From positions 1,092,681-1,156,680 of the forward strand of contig NZ_CP006965.1 of NCBI RefSeq assembly GCF_000517445.1: 64,000 nt of DNA, in the 5' to 3' direction. The stretch is from Thermococcus paralvinellae (GTDB taxonomy: Archaea > Methanobacteriota_B > Thermococci > Thermococcales > Thermococcaceae). The notes beneath the pieces were generated by a model, which worked only from the letters and a program-made list of their open reading frames with translations, was not told where the DNA came from and ran no database searches. The translations under genes and the position numbers were made by a program. Below, one piece after another: positions 18,538 through 26,648 of the stretch (the first letter of the stretch is position 1; the number at the start of each line of letters is the position of its first letter).

Positions 18538-20064
18538 TCACTCCGGCTTTACCATTTTAAGCTTTCCAAAGAAGGGTTCATAAAGGTGGCCTTCTGCAAT
18601 TAATCGTTCTATGATTTCTTTAGCATAGGCCTCTTTAAATCCATATTCAAGCAACGCTCTATAAAATTCCTCTCTAGTGACAATCCCATCAATAGACGTT
18701 GCTTCCAAGTCCATGAAGATACTCAGTGCAGTATTTGCCCTCTTATCCCCGCTAATGTATCTCTCATAAGTTCCCACAGCCCTCAATATGACTTTTTCTG
18801 GCAGTTCATTCATCCATAAATCGAGAATCTCTTGATTTATAAGCAAGACATCATGGATAATGCCTGTATCAATTTTCCCTTCAAATCTACCAATCGAACC
18901 TAAAATATGAGCGCTCAAAAGGTAACGTGTGTTTGTTTCAAATATCATGCCCTTGAGCCTCAAGGCATCAAATTTTTCACCATATTCATGGCGGTTCTTC
19001 ATTATCCAGCGCTCAAATCTGTCCCTGAATTTTCTCATAACTTCATCCCCAGCACTAAGTGAGGCTATTTTCTCCCTTTCTTTGAAGATTGTTATAATAA
19101 CATTTGGAATCAAATCTTCGAGTTCTCTATTTCTCTCATAACCAACAGGTTCATTGAGGATGAATGGGGTTTCAGATGAGTAAGCTAATGGATCATCTGG
19201 TGATAATAGGCTGTATTTCTTTGGTGTCAAAAATACAGCATTTTTGTTTTCAAAATGTTCAATAGCCCAGTTTGGGGCAGGAATTTGTCTTGTGAGGATT
19301 TTCTTGTTGTATGGGACATAGTATTTCAGGTTTGTATTGTTAGGATCAAAGAGAATGAAATCTAAATCGAGCTCTGACTCAACAAAAGTTTCTTTGTTAT
19401 CTTTCCTCAGCTGTAACTCTCTTGGAAAAAGGGATGATAAATAGTGCATAGCTTCCCAAACTGATAGAATAATTTTTTGCTCATCCTTGAATACTGAAAA
19501 AGTAACTCCTTCCCCCCAGTTCTTTTTTGCGCCTACAATTATTGGAGAGGCAAAGAGAGAGTAGATTATCGCTTTCTCAAAGTCATAGTTGGCATATATA
19601 GTTTTCATGAACAAGTCCTCAAGTTCTCTCTTGCTTAGAGCCATTTCCTCATATTCGAGCCAGTAATCAGAGTAATCTGCACTCTCAAGAGATTCAACAT
19701 GGACCATACGCAGGTTTCCATATGAATAGCTGTCGATAATTCCGCTGACTTTTACGTATTCTCCGCTCTTAAATTTGGCATTAATTTCACTTTTTTCGGT
19801 GATTTTGAGAACAAGATATGTTCTTAACTCAGCCTTTTTAAGTTCGCTTGGGGAAAGAGGCGAGAGGATATAGTAGAGAGCATCCTTTGGAGCATAAGGT
19901 GGCTGTCTAAGAAGTAAAAAGCCTTGAACTTCAACAAGCTCACCATTCTTTAAACCCTGGATTTTGCTCTGGAAATCTCTAACCCTTTTAGCCGGCGTAA
20001 GCTTTTCCCGCCTCCCAGCAAACTTTAGAAGTTTAAACGCATAATCCTCCATCAAACTTAACAT
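18538..20064 (-). CDS. Hypothetical protein with N-terminal OB-fold-like region, 508 aa
   Basis: Family not recognised. Residues about 30-125 look like an OB fold (GELVEVQGFLLLRQPP, YVKVSGIIDSYSYGNLRMVHVESLE), a nucleic-acid-binding theme also found at the N-terminus of MCM-like proteins, but no Walker motifs follow. The middle third is mixed and aromatic-rich. The last 60 residues (GIVTREEFYRALLEYGFKEA, IIERLIAEGHLYEP) resemble a winged helix. The first ATG is at 20064, but the TATA shared with 5S rRNA would place the start site near 20052, exactly at a second ATG (MEDYAFKLL), so translation may be leaderless from there. Linked to Rpp21, suggesting an RNA or DNA role. Confidence 0.65.
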   Translation of the reverse strand: MLSLMEDYAFKLLKFAGRREKLTPAKRVRDFQSKIQGLKNGELVEVQGFLLLRQPPYAPKDALYYILSPLSPSELKKAELRTYLVLKITEKSEINAKFKSGEYVKVSGIIDSYSYGNLRMVHVESLESADYSDYWLEYEEMALSKRELEDLFMKTIYANYDFEKAIIYSLFASPIIVGAKKNWGEGVTFSVFKDEQKIILSVWEAMHYLSSLFPRELQLRKDNKETFVESELDLDFILFDPNNTNLKYYVPYNKKILTRQIPAPNWAIEHFENKNAVFLTPKKYSLLSPDDPLAYSSETPFILNEPVGYERNRELEDLIPNVIITIFKEREKIASLSAGDEVMRKFRDRFERWIMKNRHEYGEKFDALRLKGMIFETNTRYLLSAHILGSIGRFEGKIDTGIIHDVLLINQEILDLWMNELPEKVILRAVGTYERYISGDKRANTALSIFMDLEATSIDGIVTREEFYRALLEYGFKEAYAKEIIERLIAEGHLYEPFFGKLKMVKPE

Positions 20065-20075
20065 TTACCGAAATG

Positions 20076-20084
20076 TTTATAAAT
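20076..20084 (+). promoter_or_regulatory. Promoter (BRE/TATA) of 5S rRNA, usable in both directions
   Basis: CCGAAATG followed by TTTATAAAT is a strong BRE/TATA. About 25 nt downstream lies the first base of 5S rRNA. The box is nearly self-complementary, and on the minus strand it reads ATTTATAAA about 25 nt before the ATG at 20052 of the divergent OB-fold gene, so one TATA may serve both genes. Confidence 0.65.
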
Positions 20085-20105
20085 CCTCCTTTGAAGGTAT
20101 GTATC

Positions 20106-20231
20106 GGTACGGCGGTCATAGCGGCGGGGTTACACCCGGTCTCGTTTCGACCCCGGAAGTTAAGCCCGCCAGCGATCCCGGGTGTACTGCCCTCCGAGAG
20201 GGGGCGGGAAACCGGGGACGCCGCCGGCCAC
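20106..20231 (+). rRNA. rrf: 5S ribosomal RNA
   Basis: The sequence carries the archaeal 5S landmarks: the 5' strand GGCGGTCATAGCGG, the conserved loop region TTTCGACCCCGGAAGTTAAG, the GATCCCGGGTGTACTG arm, the CCTCCGAGAGGGGG helix, and the closing ACGCCGCCGGCC that pairs with the 5' end. It is a solitary gene: no 16S, 23S or tRNA lies within the window, as is known for an extra 5S locus in Thermococcales. Exact ends are uncertain by two or three bases. Confidence 0.95.
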
Positions 20232-20392
20232 TCAAACTGTTTTTCTGTTGAGTTTTTAGAGAATCCAGCGTACTTTAGCGAGTAAGCATTTGATTCTGCG
20301 AAAGCAAAGTCTGTTAGGGAAAGGTTTAAAAACTAAATTCTCCTTTGCTATCTTGACAGCTCGATGAACGATGAAGTTTGGAGGGATGTGAA

Positions 20393-20764
20393 ATGGCAAA
20401 GCCAAGTTATGTAAAGTTTGAGGTTCCAAAGGAGTTGGCTGAGAAAGCCCTTGAGGCTGTTGAGATTGCAAGAGACACTGGAAGAATAAGGAAAGGTACA
20501 AACGAGACAACAAAGGCTGTTGAGAGAGGACAAGCAAAGCTCGTTATCATTGCCGAGGACGTTGACCCAGAGGAGATTGTTGCACACTTACCACCACTCT
20601 GTGAGGAGAAGGAAATTCCATACATTTATGTTCCAAGCAAGAAGGAGCTTGGAGCTGCTGCTGGTATTGAAGTTGCAGCGGCAAGCGTTGCTATAATCGA
20701 GCCTGGTAAGGCTCGTGAGCTTGTTGAGGAAATCGCTATGAAGGTTAGGGAGCTTATGAAGTGA
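20393..20764 (+). CDS. rpl7ae: 50S ribosomal protein L7Ae
   Basis: 123 aa. K-turn binding protein of the ribosome, of C/D and H/ACA box sRNPs and of RNase P. Signatures: [19 protein letters not shown], the RNA-binding [27 protein letters not shown], and [24 protein letters not shown]. The start at 20393 (MAKPSYVKF) follows GGAGGGATGTG. A TATA (GGTTTAAAAAC, about 20324-20335) lies upstream. Its partners in this window include the predicted C/D box RNAs. First gene of the L7Ae-S28e-L24e block. Confidence 0.97.
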   Translation: MAKPSYVKFEVPKELAEKALEAVEIARDTGRIRKGTNETTKAVERGQAKLVIIAEDVDPEEIVAHLPPLCEEKEIPYIYVPSKKELGAAAGIEVAAASVAIIEPGKARELVEEIAMKVRELMK

Positions 20765-20856
20765 GCTCCCTCCTCCTTCCCTTTACATTCATATTCATCG
20801 AAAGATTTAAAGGTCATTGGGTGAGGTTTTTTATAGCTATCATAGAGGTGTGAGGA

Positions 20857-21066
20857 ATGAGCGACGAAGGATACGCTGCTGAGGTTATTGAAATCGTCGG
20901 AAGGACTGGAGTTACGGGTGGCGTTACTCAGGTTAAAGTTAGAGTTTTAGAGGGCAGAGATAAGGGAAGAGTTATCAGAAGAAACATTAAAGGCCCAGTG
21001 AGAGTTGGTGACATTGTAATTCTTAGAGAGACCGAAAGAGAAGCAAGAGAGATTAAGGCAAGGTGA
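20857..21066 (+). CDS. rps28e: 30S ribosomal protein S28e
   Basis: 69 aa with the S28e OB-fold sequence: [21 protein letters not shown], then [22 protein letters not shown] and the closing [21 protein letters not shown] precedes the ATG. The L24e start follows 5 nt after the stop, so both are read from one mRNA. Confidence 0.96.
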   Translation: MSDEGYAAEVIEIVGRTGVTGGVTQVKVRVLEGRDKGRVIRRNIKGPVRVGDIVILRETEREAREIKAR

Positions 21067-21071
21067 TGTAA

Positions 21072-21281
21072 ATGGCAAGGTGGAATGTCTGCTCATACTG
21101 TGGAAAAGAATTCGAACCGGGAACAGGAAAGATGTTCATCAGAAACGATGGCAGGGTTTTCTTCTTCTGCTCAAGCAAGTGTGAAAAGTACTTCCTCATG
21201 GGCAGAAACCCAAGAAAGCTCAAGTGGACAAAGGCATTCCAAGAGGCAAAGCTCCAGAGAGCAAGAAGCAGAAGAAGGTGA
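21072..21281 (+). CDS. rpl24e: 50S ribosomal protein L24e
   Basis: 69 aa. Zinc-binding large-subunit protein: [21 protein letters not shown], then CSSKCEKYF provides the second Cys pair, followed by [19 protein letters not shown]24e contacts aIF6 on the 50S subunit. AGGTGATG precedes the ATG. In related genomes ndk and infB follow directly; here two accessory genes intervene. Confidence 0.96.
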   Translation: MARWNVCSYCGKEFEPGTGKMFIRNDGRVFFFCSSKCEKYFLMGRNPRKLKWTKAFQEAKLQRARSRRR

Positions 21282-21304
21282 GCTTTTTGTTCTTTATTTT
21301 TTAA
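21282..21304 (+). terminator. U-rich terminator behind rpl24e
   Basis: Three T runs (T5, T3 and T6) directly follow the L24e stop, which fits intrinsic archaeal termination. It marks the end of the ribosomal-protein transcript ahead of the accessory insert. Confidence 0.5.
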
Positions 21305-21388
21305 TCCACTAACAGTATTACGTTCCTAAGTAGTTATAAAATTCTATAGGAATAACACAACTTTGTTAAGTATCGCTCATCCGAAAAT

Positions 21389-21398
21389 CTTAAATATC
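21389..21398 (+). promoter_or_regulatory. Promoter of the accessory secreted-protein pair
   Basis: CCGAAAAT followed by CTTAAATATC is a good BRE/TATA. The predicted start site near 21418 leaves a leader with a G8 ribosome site (21433-21440) before the ATG at 21444. This gives the inserted genes transcription independent of the ribosomal operon. Confidence 0.55.
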
Positions 21399-21443
21399 TC
21401 CAGTAAGTTTATATCAAATTGAAATCCTCCTTGGGGGGGGCGA

Positions 21444-21862
21444 ATGCAAAGATGGGTAATTTTGTTTGTAATTGAACTGTGGATACTAAGTATTTTTGAA
21501 AGTGTAGCAGCATACTCTTCTACATACGATGTTGTTCTATGGGACGATGGGCCATCATTCTATGACACAAGGACAGTTGGCTCTTGGCCGCAAAATGTAC
21601 ATTTGTAATTAAAGGAGAGCTTGTAACATACTCAACGTCTTGGTATCAGGGAGAAGGATGCACCGAATTGTTCATACCATTTTTGGGATACTTTATTTTC
21701 AGCCAAGCGATAGGGACTGTAGAGAACAGCGCTGGATTTCGTGATGTCTCGTATTTCAGCAAAGTATCCTTTGTAAAAAGTTTCTACTATCCCTATCCCA
21801 GAGATGGTCCAAGCTCTACACTAACAGTAGGATGGCACTACAAACACTATTACTATGGGTGA
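21444..21862 (+). pseudogene. Secreted hypothetical protein gene with a single apparent frameshift
   Basis: The first frame (21444-21608) starts with a signal-peptide-like stretch (MQRWVILFVIELWILSIF) and reads DVVLWDDGPSFYDTRTVGSW before a premature stop. The protein-like sequence goes on in another frame (CTFVIKGELVTYSTSWYQGE) to the stop at 21862. One extra A in the AAAA run at 21592-21595 would join them into an ORF of about 139 aa with two cysteines and many aromatic residues. Family not recognised. The downstream gene starts 22 nt later, so the pair may form one transcript. Confidence 0.5.
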
Positions 21863-21883
21863 AAATCTGAGGAGGTGATGACA

Positions 21884-22597
21884 ATGAGAAAAAGCATCCT
21901 TATATTGTTGATTACTATTTTAGCAATCTCGGGAACTGTGGCAATTACATTAGCGTACAATCCTATGCCCGCTTCCGAAAAAATAGCTGAACGAATCAAT
22001 ACAATAGAGAAATATTCATTCACAGAAATTATTCAAAGCAATCAGTATTTCGGCAAAATTAAAGAAGTAAATGGCTCGAAGGAAGCGATCATGAAGTTTG
22101 CATATAAAAGTAGTGGAAAGAGATGGGGATGGATAGATCTAAAAACAATGTCAGCTGAAGTATTTGAAGAGTACTACATAAATGGCACACTTGTTATGAG
22201 AACATATGCAAAAGTAGAAAACGGCAAATTAAGCGGATATGTCGAGCTAGAAGATGGCAAAAAGTTATCTTTAACTCAAGTACTTGAGGAAAACTATGGT
22301 ATTACACCAGAAAAAGCTGTCGAAATGTTTATGCACAACCACCCACTAGCTGCACTTAACTCTAAGCTTAAGCACAACATATTAATACCAGTAGAACCAT
22401 CTCTTAAAGACAAGCTATTAATGACATTAGGATTAAAAGAAACAGTCTACATGTACAAGTTGCCTTCAGAGGGGAACATGGAATGGAAAATCATTGTTAA
22501 AGGGGATGGTACCCCACAAAAAATTGAACTGATATCCCATGATTCTACCGTTCCAGGTGTTGTAAAAGCAATTATCAAAATTAACCCTGCAAATTAA
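21884..22597 (+). CDS. Secreted hypothetical protein, 237 aa
   Basis: The ATG at 21884 has GGAGGTGA five nt upstream; the GTG at 21875 lies within that site. Residues 1-26 (MRKSILILLITILAISGTVAITLAY) are a signal peptide or N-terminal anchor. The rest is hydrophilic beta-rich sequence: YFGKIKEVNGSKEAIMKFAY, WGWIDLKTMSAEVFEEYYING, KVENGKLSGYVELEDGKKL, which looks like a two-sheet outer-surface domain. No family recognised. It lies between L24e and ndk, away from any known partner except the broken gene upstream. Confidence 0.65.
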   Translation: MRKSILILLITILAISGTVAITLAYNPMPASEKIAERINTIEKYSFTEIIQSNQYFGKIKEVNGSKEAIMKFAYKSSGKRWGWIDLKTMSAEVFEEYYINGTLVMRTYAKVENGKLSGYVELEDGKKLSLTQVLEENYGITPEKAVEMFMHNHPLAALNSKLKHNILIPVEPSLKDKLLMTLGLKETVYMYKLPSEGNMEWKIIVKGDGTPQKIELISHDSTVPGVVKAIIKINPAN

Positions 22598-22676
22598 TAA
22601 GTTTTTCTTAAGCTTTTTATTATTTTAGACCAAAAAGCATTTTAACACTTCATGCTAAGCTCTTCTGGTGTTGCCA

Positions 22677-23183
22677 ATGGCTGACAATAAGGTTGAGCGC
22701 ACATTAGTAATAATAAAGCCAGATGCCGTTGTTAGAGGATTAATTGGAGAAATCATCTCGAGATTTGAAAGGAAAGGTCTTAAAATTGTTGGGATGAAGA
22801 TGATTCACATTGATAGAGAGCTGGCAGAGAAGCACTATGAGGAACACAAAGGGAAGCCATTCTTCAATGCTCTCATTGACTACATAACAAAGGCTCCCAG
22901 TATTGTTATGGTCGTTGAAGGCCGTTACGCTATCAGCGTTGTGAGAAAGATGGCTGGTGCAACTGATCCAAAAGACGCAGAGCCCGGAACAATTAGAGGT
23001 GATTTGGGCTTGGATGTTGGAGATGCAATTTACAATGTTGTCCATGCAAGTGACAGCCCAGAGAGCGCAGAGAGAGAAATAAGCCTCTACTTCAAGCCTG
23101 AAGAAATTTTTGAATATTCAAAAGCTGCCGACTGGTTCTACAAGACGCACTGGGATAAAGAGAAAGGGGAGTGGATTGAGTAA
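22677..23183 (+). CDS. ndk: Nucleoside-diphosphate kinase
   Basis: 168 aa. Transfers phosphate between NTPs and NDPs through a phosphohistidine in [16 protein letters not shown]; other motifs are [19 protein letters not shown] and [21 protein letters not shown]. The C-terminal extension ([21 protein letters not shown]) is typical of the archaeal form. The start at 22677 (MADNKVERT) follows GGTGTTG; a TTG at 22668 adds three residues. Normally adjacent to L24e and infB. Confidence 0.96.
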   Translation: MADNKVERTLVIIKPDAVVRGLIGEIISRFERKGLKIVGMKMIHIDRELAEKHYEEHKGKPFFNALIDYITKAPSIVMVVEGRYAISVVRKMAGATDPKDAEPGTIRGDLGLDVGDAIYNVVHASDSPESAEREISLYFKPEEIFEYSKAADWFYKTHWDKEKGEWIE

Positions 23184-23293
23184 ATTTTCTTTTCTACCAA
23201 ACTTTTAAAAGCCATTTTTTTAAATTAGCTTGGAGCCTACACTAAGTTGACGCTCATTTAATAATTTGACAAAACGACAAGAAGGTGGGGAAA

Positions 23294-25087
23294 ATGAAAA
23301 GAATTAGGCAACCAATTATAGCTGTTCTTGGTCATGTTGATCACGGTAAGACGACTCTGCTTGACAAAATCCGTAAAACAAATGTTGCTGGTAAGGAAGC
23401 GGGAGGAATAACCCAACACATAGGTGCAACTGAAGTTCCTATTGATGTTGTTAAGCAAATTGCTGGACCTCTCTTAAAGCTCTGGAAGGGCGAGATAAAG
23501 CTTCCTGGCTTGCTGTTCATTGACACTCCCGGTCACGAGGCATTCACAAGTTTGAGAGCGAGAGGTGGTAGCTTAGCTGATTTAGCCATTCTCATTGTAG
23601 ACATAAATGAGGGTTTTCAACCCCAGACCATTGAGAGCATTGAAATCCTGAGAAGATATAAAACGCCTTTCATAGTCGCTGCTAACAAGATTGACAGAAT
23701 CAAGGGCTGGAAAATTCAAGAATGGGAACCATTCTTAGTAAACATCAAAAAGCAAGATCAGAGAGCTGTACAGGAGCTTGAAACAAAGCTCTGGGAGCTT
23801 ATTGGAAAGTTTTATGAGATTGGCTTCCAGGCGAACAGGTTTGATAGGGTTCAGGACTTTACACGTGAGTTGGCTATCGTTCCAATTTCAGCCAAGTATG
23901 GAATAGGCGTTCCAGAGCTTTTAGTCCTCATAGCTGGTTTATCTCAGAAATACCTAGAACAGAAGCTCAAGATTGAGGTCGAGGGTCCAGCGAGAGGAAC
24001 GATCCTTGAGGTTAGGGAGGAGCCGGGATTAGGAACAACTATTGACGTCATAATCTATGATGGAACCCTTCATAAAGACGATACCATAGTGGTCGGTGGA
24101 AAAGATAAGGCAATTGTAACAAAAATCAGGGCATTGCTTAAGCCAAAACCCTTGGATGAGATTAGAGATCCAAGATTCCGCTTTGATCAAGTTGATGAAG
24201 TTGTTGCAGCAGCGGGTGTTAAGATAGCAGCTCCAAACCTTGAAGAAGCCTTAGCAGGTTCACCAGTGATAGCATGCAGGAGCGAAGAGGAAATCGAGAA
24301 AGCGAAGCAGGAGATTCTTAACCAGATTAAGAGCGTTGTCATAAGTACTGATAAGGTTGGTGTAATAGTTAAGGCTGATACCCTTGGAAGCCTTGAAGCG
24401 TTAAGCAAAGAGCTCCAAGAGAAAAATATCCCAATTAGAAAAGCTGATGTCGGAAATATAAGCAAAACCGACGTCATGGAGGCTTTAAGTGTAAAAGAGG
24501 AGAAGCCTCTCTACGGCGTTGTCCTCGGATTCAACGTCAAAGTTAACGAAGATGCAGAGGAAATTGCGAAAGCCAAGGGTGTTCCCATCTTCGTTGGAAA
24601 CATTATCTATAAGATAATTGAGGACTACGAAGCATGGGTAAAAGCGGAAGAAGAGAAGAGGAAAAAAGAACTGCTAGCTAAGACAATATTTCCAGGTGTT
24701 ATAAGACTGTTCCCAGATGAGCGTTACGTCTTCAGGAGAAGTCATCCGGCAATAGTTGGTGTTGAGGTTCTTGAGGGGAGAATTAAGCCCGGCTATACAT
24801 TGATAAAGCAAAACGGACAGAAGGTCGGAACAATAAAATCTATTAAATCCAAGAATGACTTCCTCCAAGAGGCAAAGAAGGGAGAAGCTGTTGCAATAGC
24901 CATAGATGGAGCAATAGTGGGCAGGCATATCCATCCCGGAGAGATTCTCTATGTTGATCTAAGCAGAGACGACGCGATAAGGCTCGTAAAGGAGCTTAGA
25001 GACATGCTTGACGAGACCGATATAAAAGCTTTAAAAATGATTGCAAAGGTTAAGGCAAGAGAAGACCCGTTCTGGGCGGCGCTTTGA
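23294..25087 (+). CDS. infB: Translation initiation factor IF-5B (aIF5B/IF-2 family), intein-free
   Basis: 597 aa. GTPase that promotes subunit joining. The G domain has G1 GHVDHGKTTLL, switch II DTPGHEAF, and AANKIDRI (NKxD). Domain II, the domain III alpha/beta fold (VGVIVKADTLGSLEALSKEL) and the C-terminal domain IV follow in order without interruption. Some Pyrococcus IF-2 genes carry an intein; this one does not. AAGGTGGGG lies before the ATG at 23294. A T-rich tract follows the stop (25088-25100). Confidence 0.96.
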   Translation: MKRIRQPIIAVLGHVDHGKTTLLDKIRKTNVAGKEAGGITQHIGATEVPIDVVKQIAGPLLKLWKGEIKLPGLLFIDTPGHEAFTSLRARGGSLADLAILIVDINEGFQPQTIESIEILRRYKTPFIVAANKIDRIKGWKIQEWEPFLVNIKKQDQRAVQELETKLWELIGKFYEIGFQANRFDRVQDFTRELAIVPISAKYGIGVPELLVLIAGLSQKYLEQKLKIEVEGPARGTILEVREEPGLGTTIDVIIYDGTLHKDDTIVVGGKDKAIVTKIRALLKPKPLDEIRDPRFRFDQVDEVVAAAGVKIAAPNLEEALAGSPVIACRSEEEIEKAKQEILNQIKSVVISTDKVGVIVKADTLGSLEALSKELQEKNIPIRKADVGNISKTDVMEALSVKEEKPLYGVVLGFNVKVNEDAEEIAKAKGVPIFVGNIIYKIIEDYEAWVKAEEEKRKKELLAKTIFPGVIRLFPDERYVFRRSHPAIVGVEVLEGRIKPGYTLIKQNGQKVGTIKSIKSKNDFLQEAKKGEAVAIAIDGAIVGRHIHPGEILYVDLSRDDAIRLVKELRDMLDETDIKALKMIAKVKAREDPFWAAL

Positions 25088-25121
25088 TTTTTTATTTTCT
25101 CATAGGTTATAAATCTCCGCC

Positions 25122-25243
25122 CTAACATCCCCTATAGTCTTTTTCTGACAGAGATTTTATGTATCTAATTCCTGTGCCTATTCCAACATCTTCAAAAGAT
25201 CTTCAGCTTTTTCATCTGGCATATACACATTCCATGTCTTCAT
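25122..25243 (-). pseudogene. Tiny ORF coupled to the DUF234 ATPase gene, possibly frameshifted
   Basis: The ATG at 25243 overlaps the ATPase stop as ATGA. The intact reading is only 21 aa (start MKTWNVYMPDEKAEDLLKML, stop at 25178-25180). One extra G near 25183 would continue it as GIGTGIRYIKSLSEKDYRGC to a stop at 25122, giving a 40-aa peptide that resembles a small ribbon-helix-helix or antitoxin-sized protein. Function unknown; the gene arrangement suggests a partner of the ATPase. It may equally be a chance ORF. Confidence 0.3.
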
Positions 25244-26616
25244 TTTTCGTCCTTCTTTCCAATAAGCCTTTCGAAATCCTCCAAGTCCCAGACCAGCCAG
25301 CCCTCCTCCCTTAACCTTTCCTTCCTCTCAATCCTTTTAGCAACCAATCCATAGCTTTTCTCCCAATCGTCCAGCCCAACTAGCCCACTTTTTCGCTCCA
25401 AGTCCTTCAAGATCCCCCTCGCTTCCCTCTCGCTCAGCTCCTTCCACTTCACCTCTACAAATAACGCCCTCTTTTCTCGCTCATTCAACGCAACAAGGTC
25501 AATCTCCTCATTCTTACGCCACCACTTCCCGATCTTCGTGAACTTAAATGGGAGCTTTCCCCTCCTGTTCAGCTCCCTGAGGAACTGCTCGGCAACCTTT
25601 TCGAAAACGAAGCCCAAATACTGGTTATACTCCTCCTCAAAGTTCTCAATATATCCGAACTCAAGAAGCTGAGAGCGGTTGGGGTAGACAAAGCGGAACC
25701 AGAAGTTAAAGTAGAGGTCGCTGAGGTAGTAGCGTGCGTTCCTCCTCCGTTCGGGTTCCCCAACAGGATGCCTCTCCTCGACTATGTGAAGGGTCTGGAG
25801 GTTGCTGAGATATTGGGAGACCGTCGAACTTGGCAAACCCGTAAAGCTCACTATATCGCCGAACTTTGTCTTGCCAAAGGCTATTGCCTTGAGTATTGCG
25901 AAGTAGCGCGCCGGCTCTCTCAGTTCTGTTCTAAGCAAAAATTCCGCCTCATCAAAGAGGGGTTTATTTGGCTGGAATACCCCTTCAAGCTTCTCTCCAG
26001 CGCTCAGCCTGAACTGAACCTCCTTTATATAAGCCGGGATGCCATCTGTTATGCCGTAAATTCTAACGAGTTCTTCCCAGCTTTTTTCAGGGAAAAACTC
26101 GCGCAGATGGAAGAATTTTAAGGGTTCAAGCTTTATTGAGAGAGTTCTCCTTCCATAGAGCGGACTTTTGTATCCGAGAACTTGGCTTTCCATGATGCTT
26201 ATTGAAGAACCTGTGAGGACGAGCTTAAGGTTTTTTGAACTGTCCCAAATCTTTTGAAACTTTGAGATTATTGCCCTGTTGGACTTAATAAGGTTCGGAA
26301 ACTCATCTATTATCACAATGACATTTGAACCATCAAGAAGCTCGAAAAGCTCCTCCCACGAGAGTTCTGCCTTTGCTATGATGGGATTTCCAAGAACTTC
26401 AGCAGTTAATTTCCTGAACATCAGAAGATTTTCTTCTTCAAGTGTTTCTTCGGCGAAAAAATAAATATGGTTAAGACTCTTCACGGATTTTTGAACGAGA
26501 GCGGTTTTTCCCACTCTTCTGCGTCCGTAAACAATTATAAGCTCCTTTCTTCTGCTGATGTATGCTTTTCTCAATGCCTCAAGCTCATTTTCACGGTTCA
26601 CAAATTGTTCATACAT
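25240..26616 (-). CDS. Archaeal AAA ATPase with C-terminal DUF234 nuclease-like domain (copy 1)
   Basis: 458 aa. The N-terminal STAND/AAA module has Walker A GRRRVGKTALV and Walker B VIVIIDEFPNL, then a winged-helix region (FGDIVSFTGLPSSTVSQYL) and the C-terminal DUF234 part. Within it EEIDLVALNERE and ALFVEVKWK fit a PD-(D/E)xK nuclease core. This family is abundant in Thermococcales and of unknown function; links to mobile elements or defence are often suspected. The ATG at 26616 is about 28 nt from the TATA at 26639-26648, so translation may be leaderless; a palindrome covers this spot. The closest relative in the window is at 41227-42618. Confidence 0.88.
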   Translation of the reverse strand: MYEQFVNRENELEALRKAYISRRKELIIVYGRRRVGKTALVQKSVKSLNHIYFFAEETLEEENLLMFRKLTAEVLGNPIIAKAELSWEELFELLDGSNVIVIIDEFPNLIKSNRAIISKFQKIWDSSKNLKLVLTGSSISIMESQVLGYKSPLYGRRTLSIKLEPLKFFHLREFFPEKSWEELVRIYGITDGIPAYIKEVQFRLSAGEKLEGVFQPNKPLFDEAEFLLRTELREPARYFAILKAIAFGKTKFGDIVSFTGLPSSTVSQYLSNLQTLHIVEERHPVGEPERRRNARYYLSDLYFNFWFRFVYPNRSQLLEFGYIENFEEEYNQYLGFVFEKVAEQFLRELNRRGKLPFKFTKIGKWWRKNEEIDLVALNEREKRALFVEVKWKELSEREARGILKDLERKSGLVGLDDWEKSYGLVAKRIERKERLREEGWLVWDLEDFERLIGKKDEK

Positions 26617-26648
26617 GATTATGATAATCAAGCCTGAACTATTTAAAC
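26617..26648 (-). promoter_or_regulatory. Leaderless promoter with palindrome at the ATPase copy-1 start
   Basis: Minus-strand GTTTAAATAG (26648-26639) is a TATA box that overlaps the end of the upstream methyltransferase gene. The expected start site coincides with the ATG. The palindrome GATTAT-G-ATAATC (26617-26629) directly abuts the ATG, a position where a repressor would block initiation. Confidence 0.5.

Noticed and set aside
21871-21880. GGTGATGA preceded by CTGA, looking like D'/C' boxes of a guide RNA
   Set aside because: This is a ribosome site (GGAGGTGATG) before the ATG at 21884; no C or D box at guide distance was found.
23294-25087. Intein in infB, as known in some Pyrococcus
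   Set aside because: The frame reads straight through the G domain and later domains with no insertion or splicing motifs.
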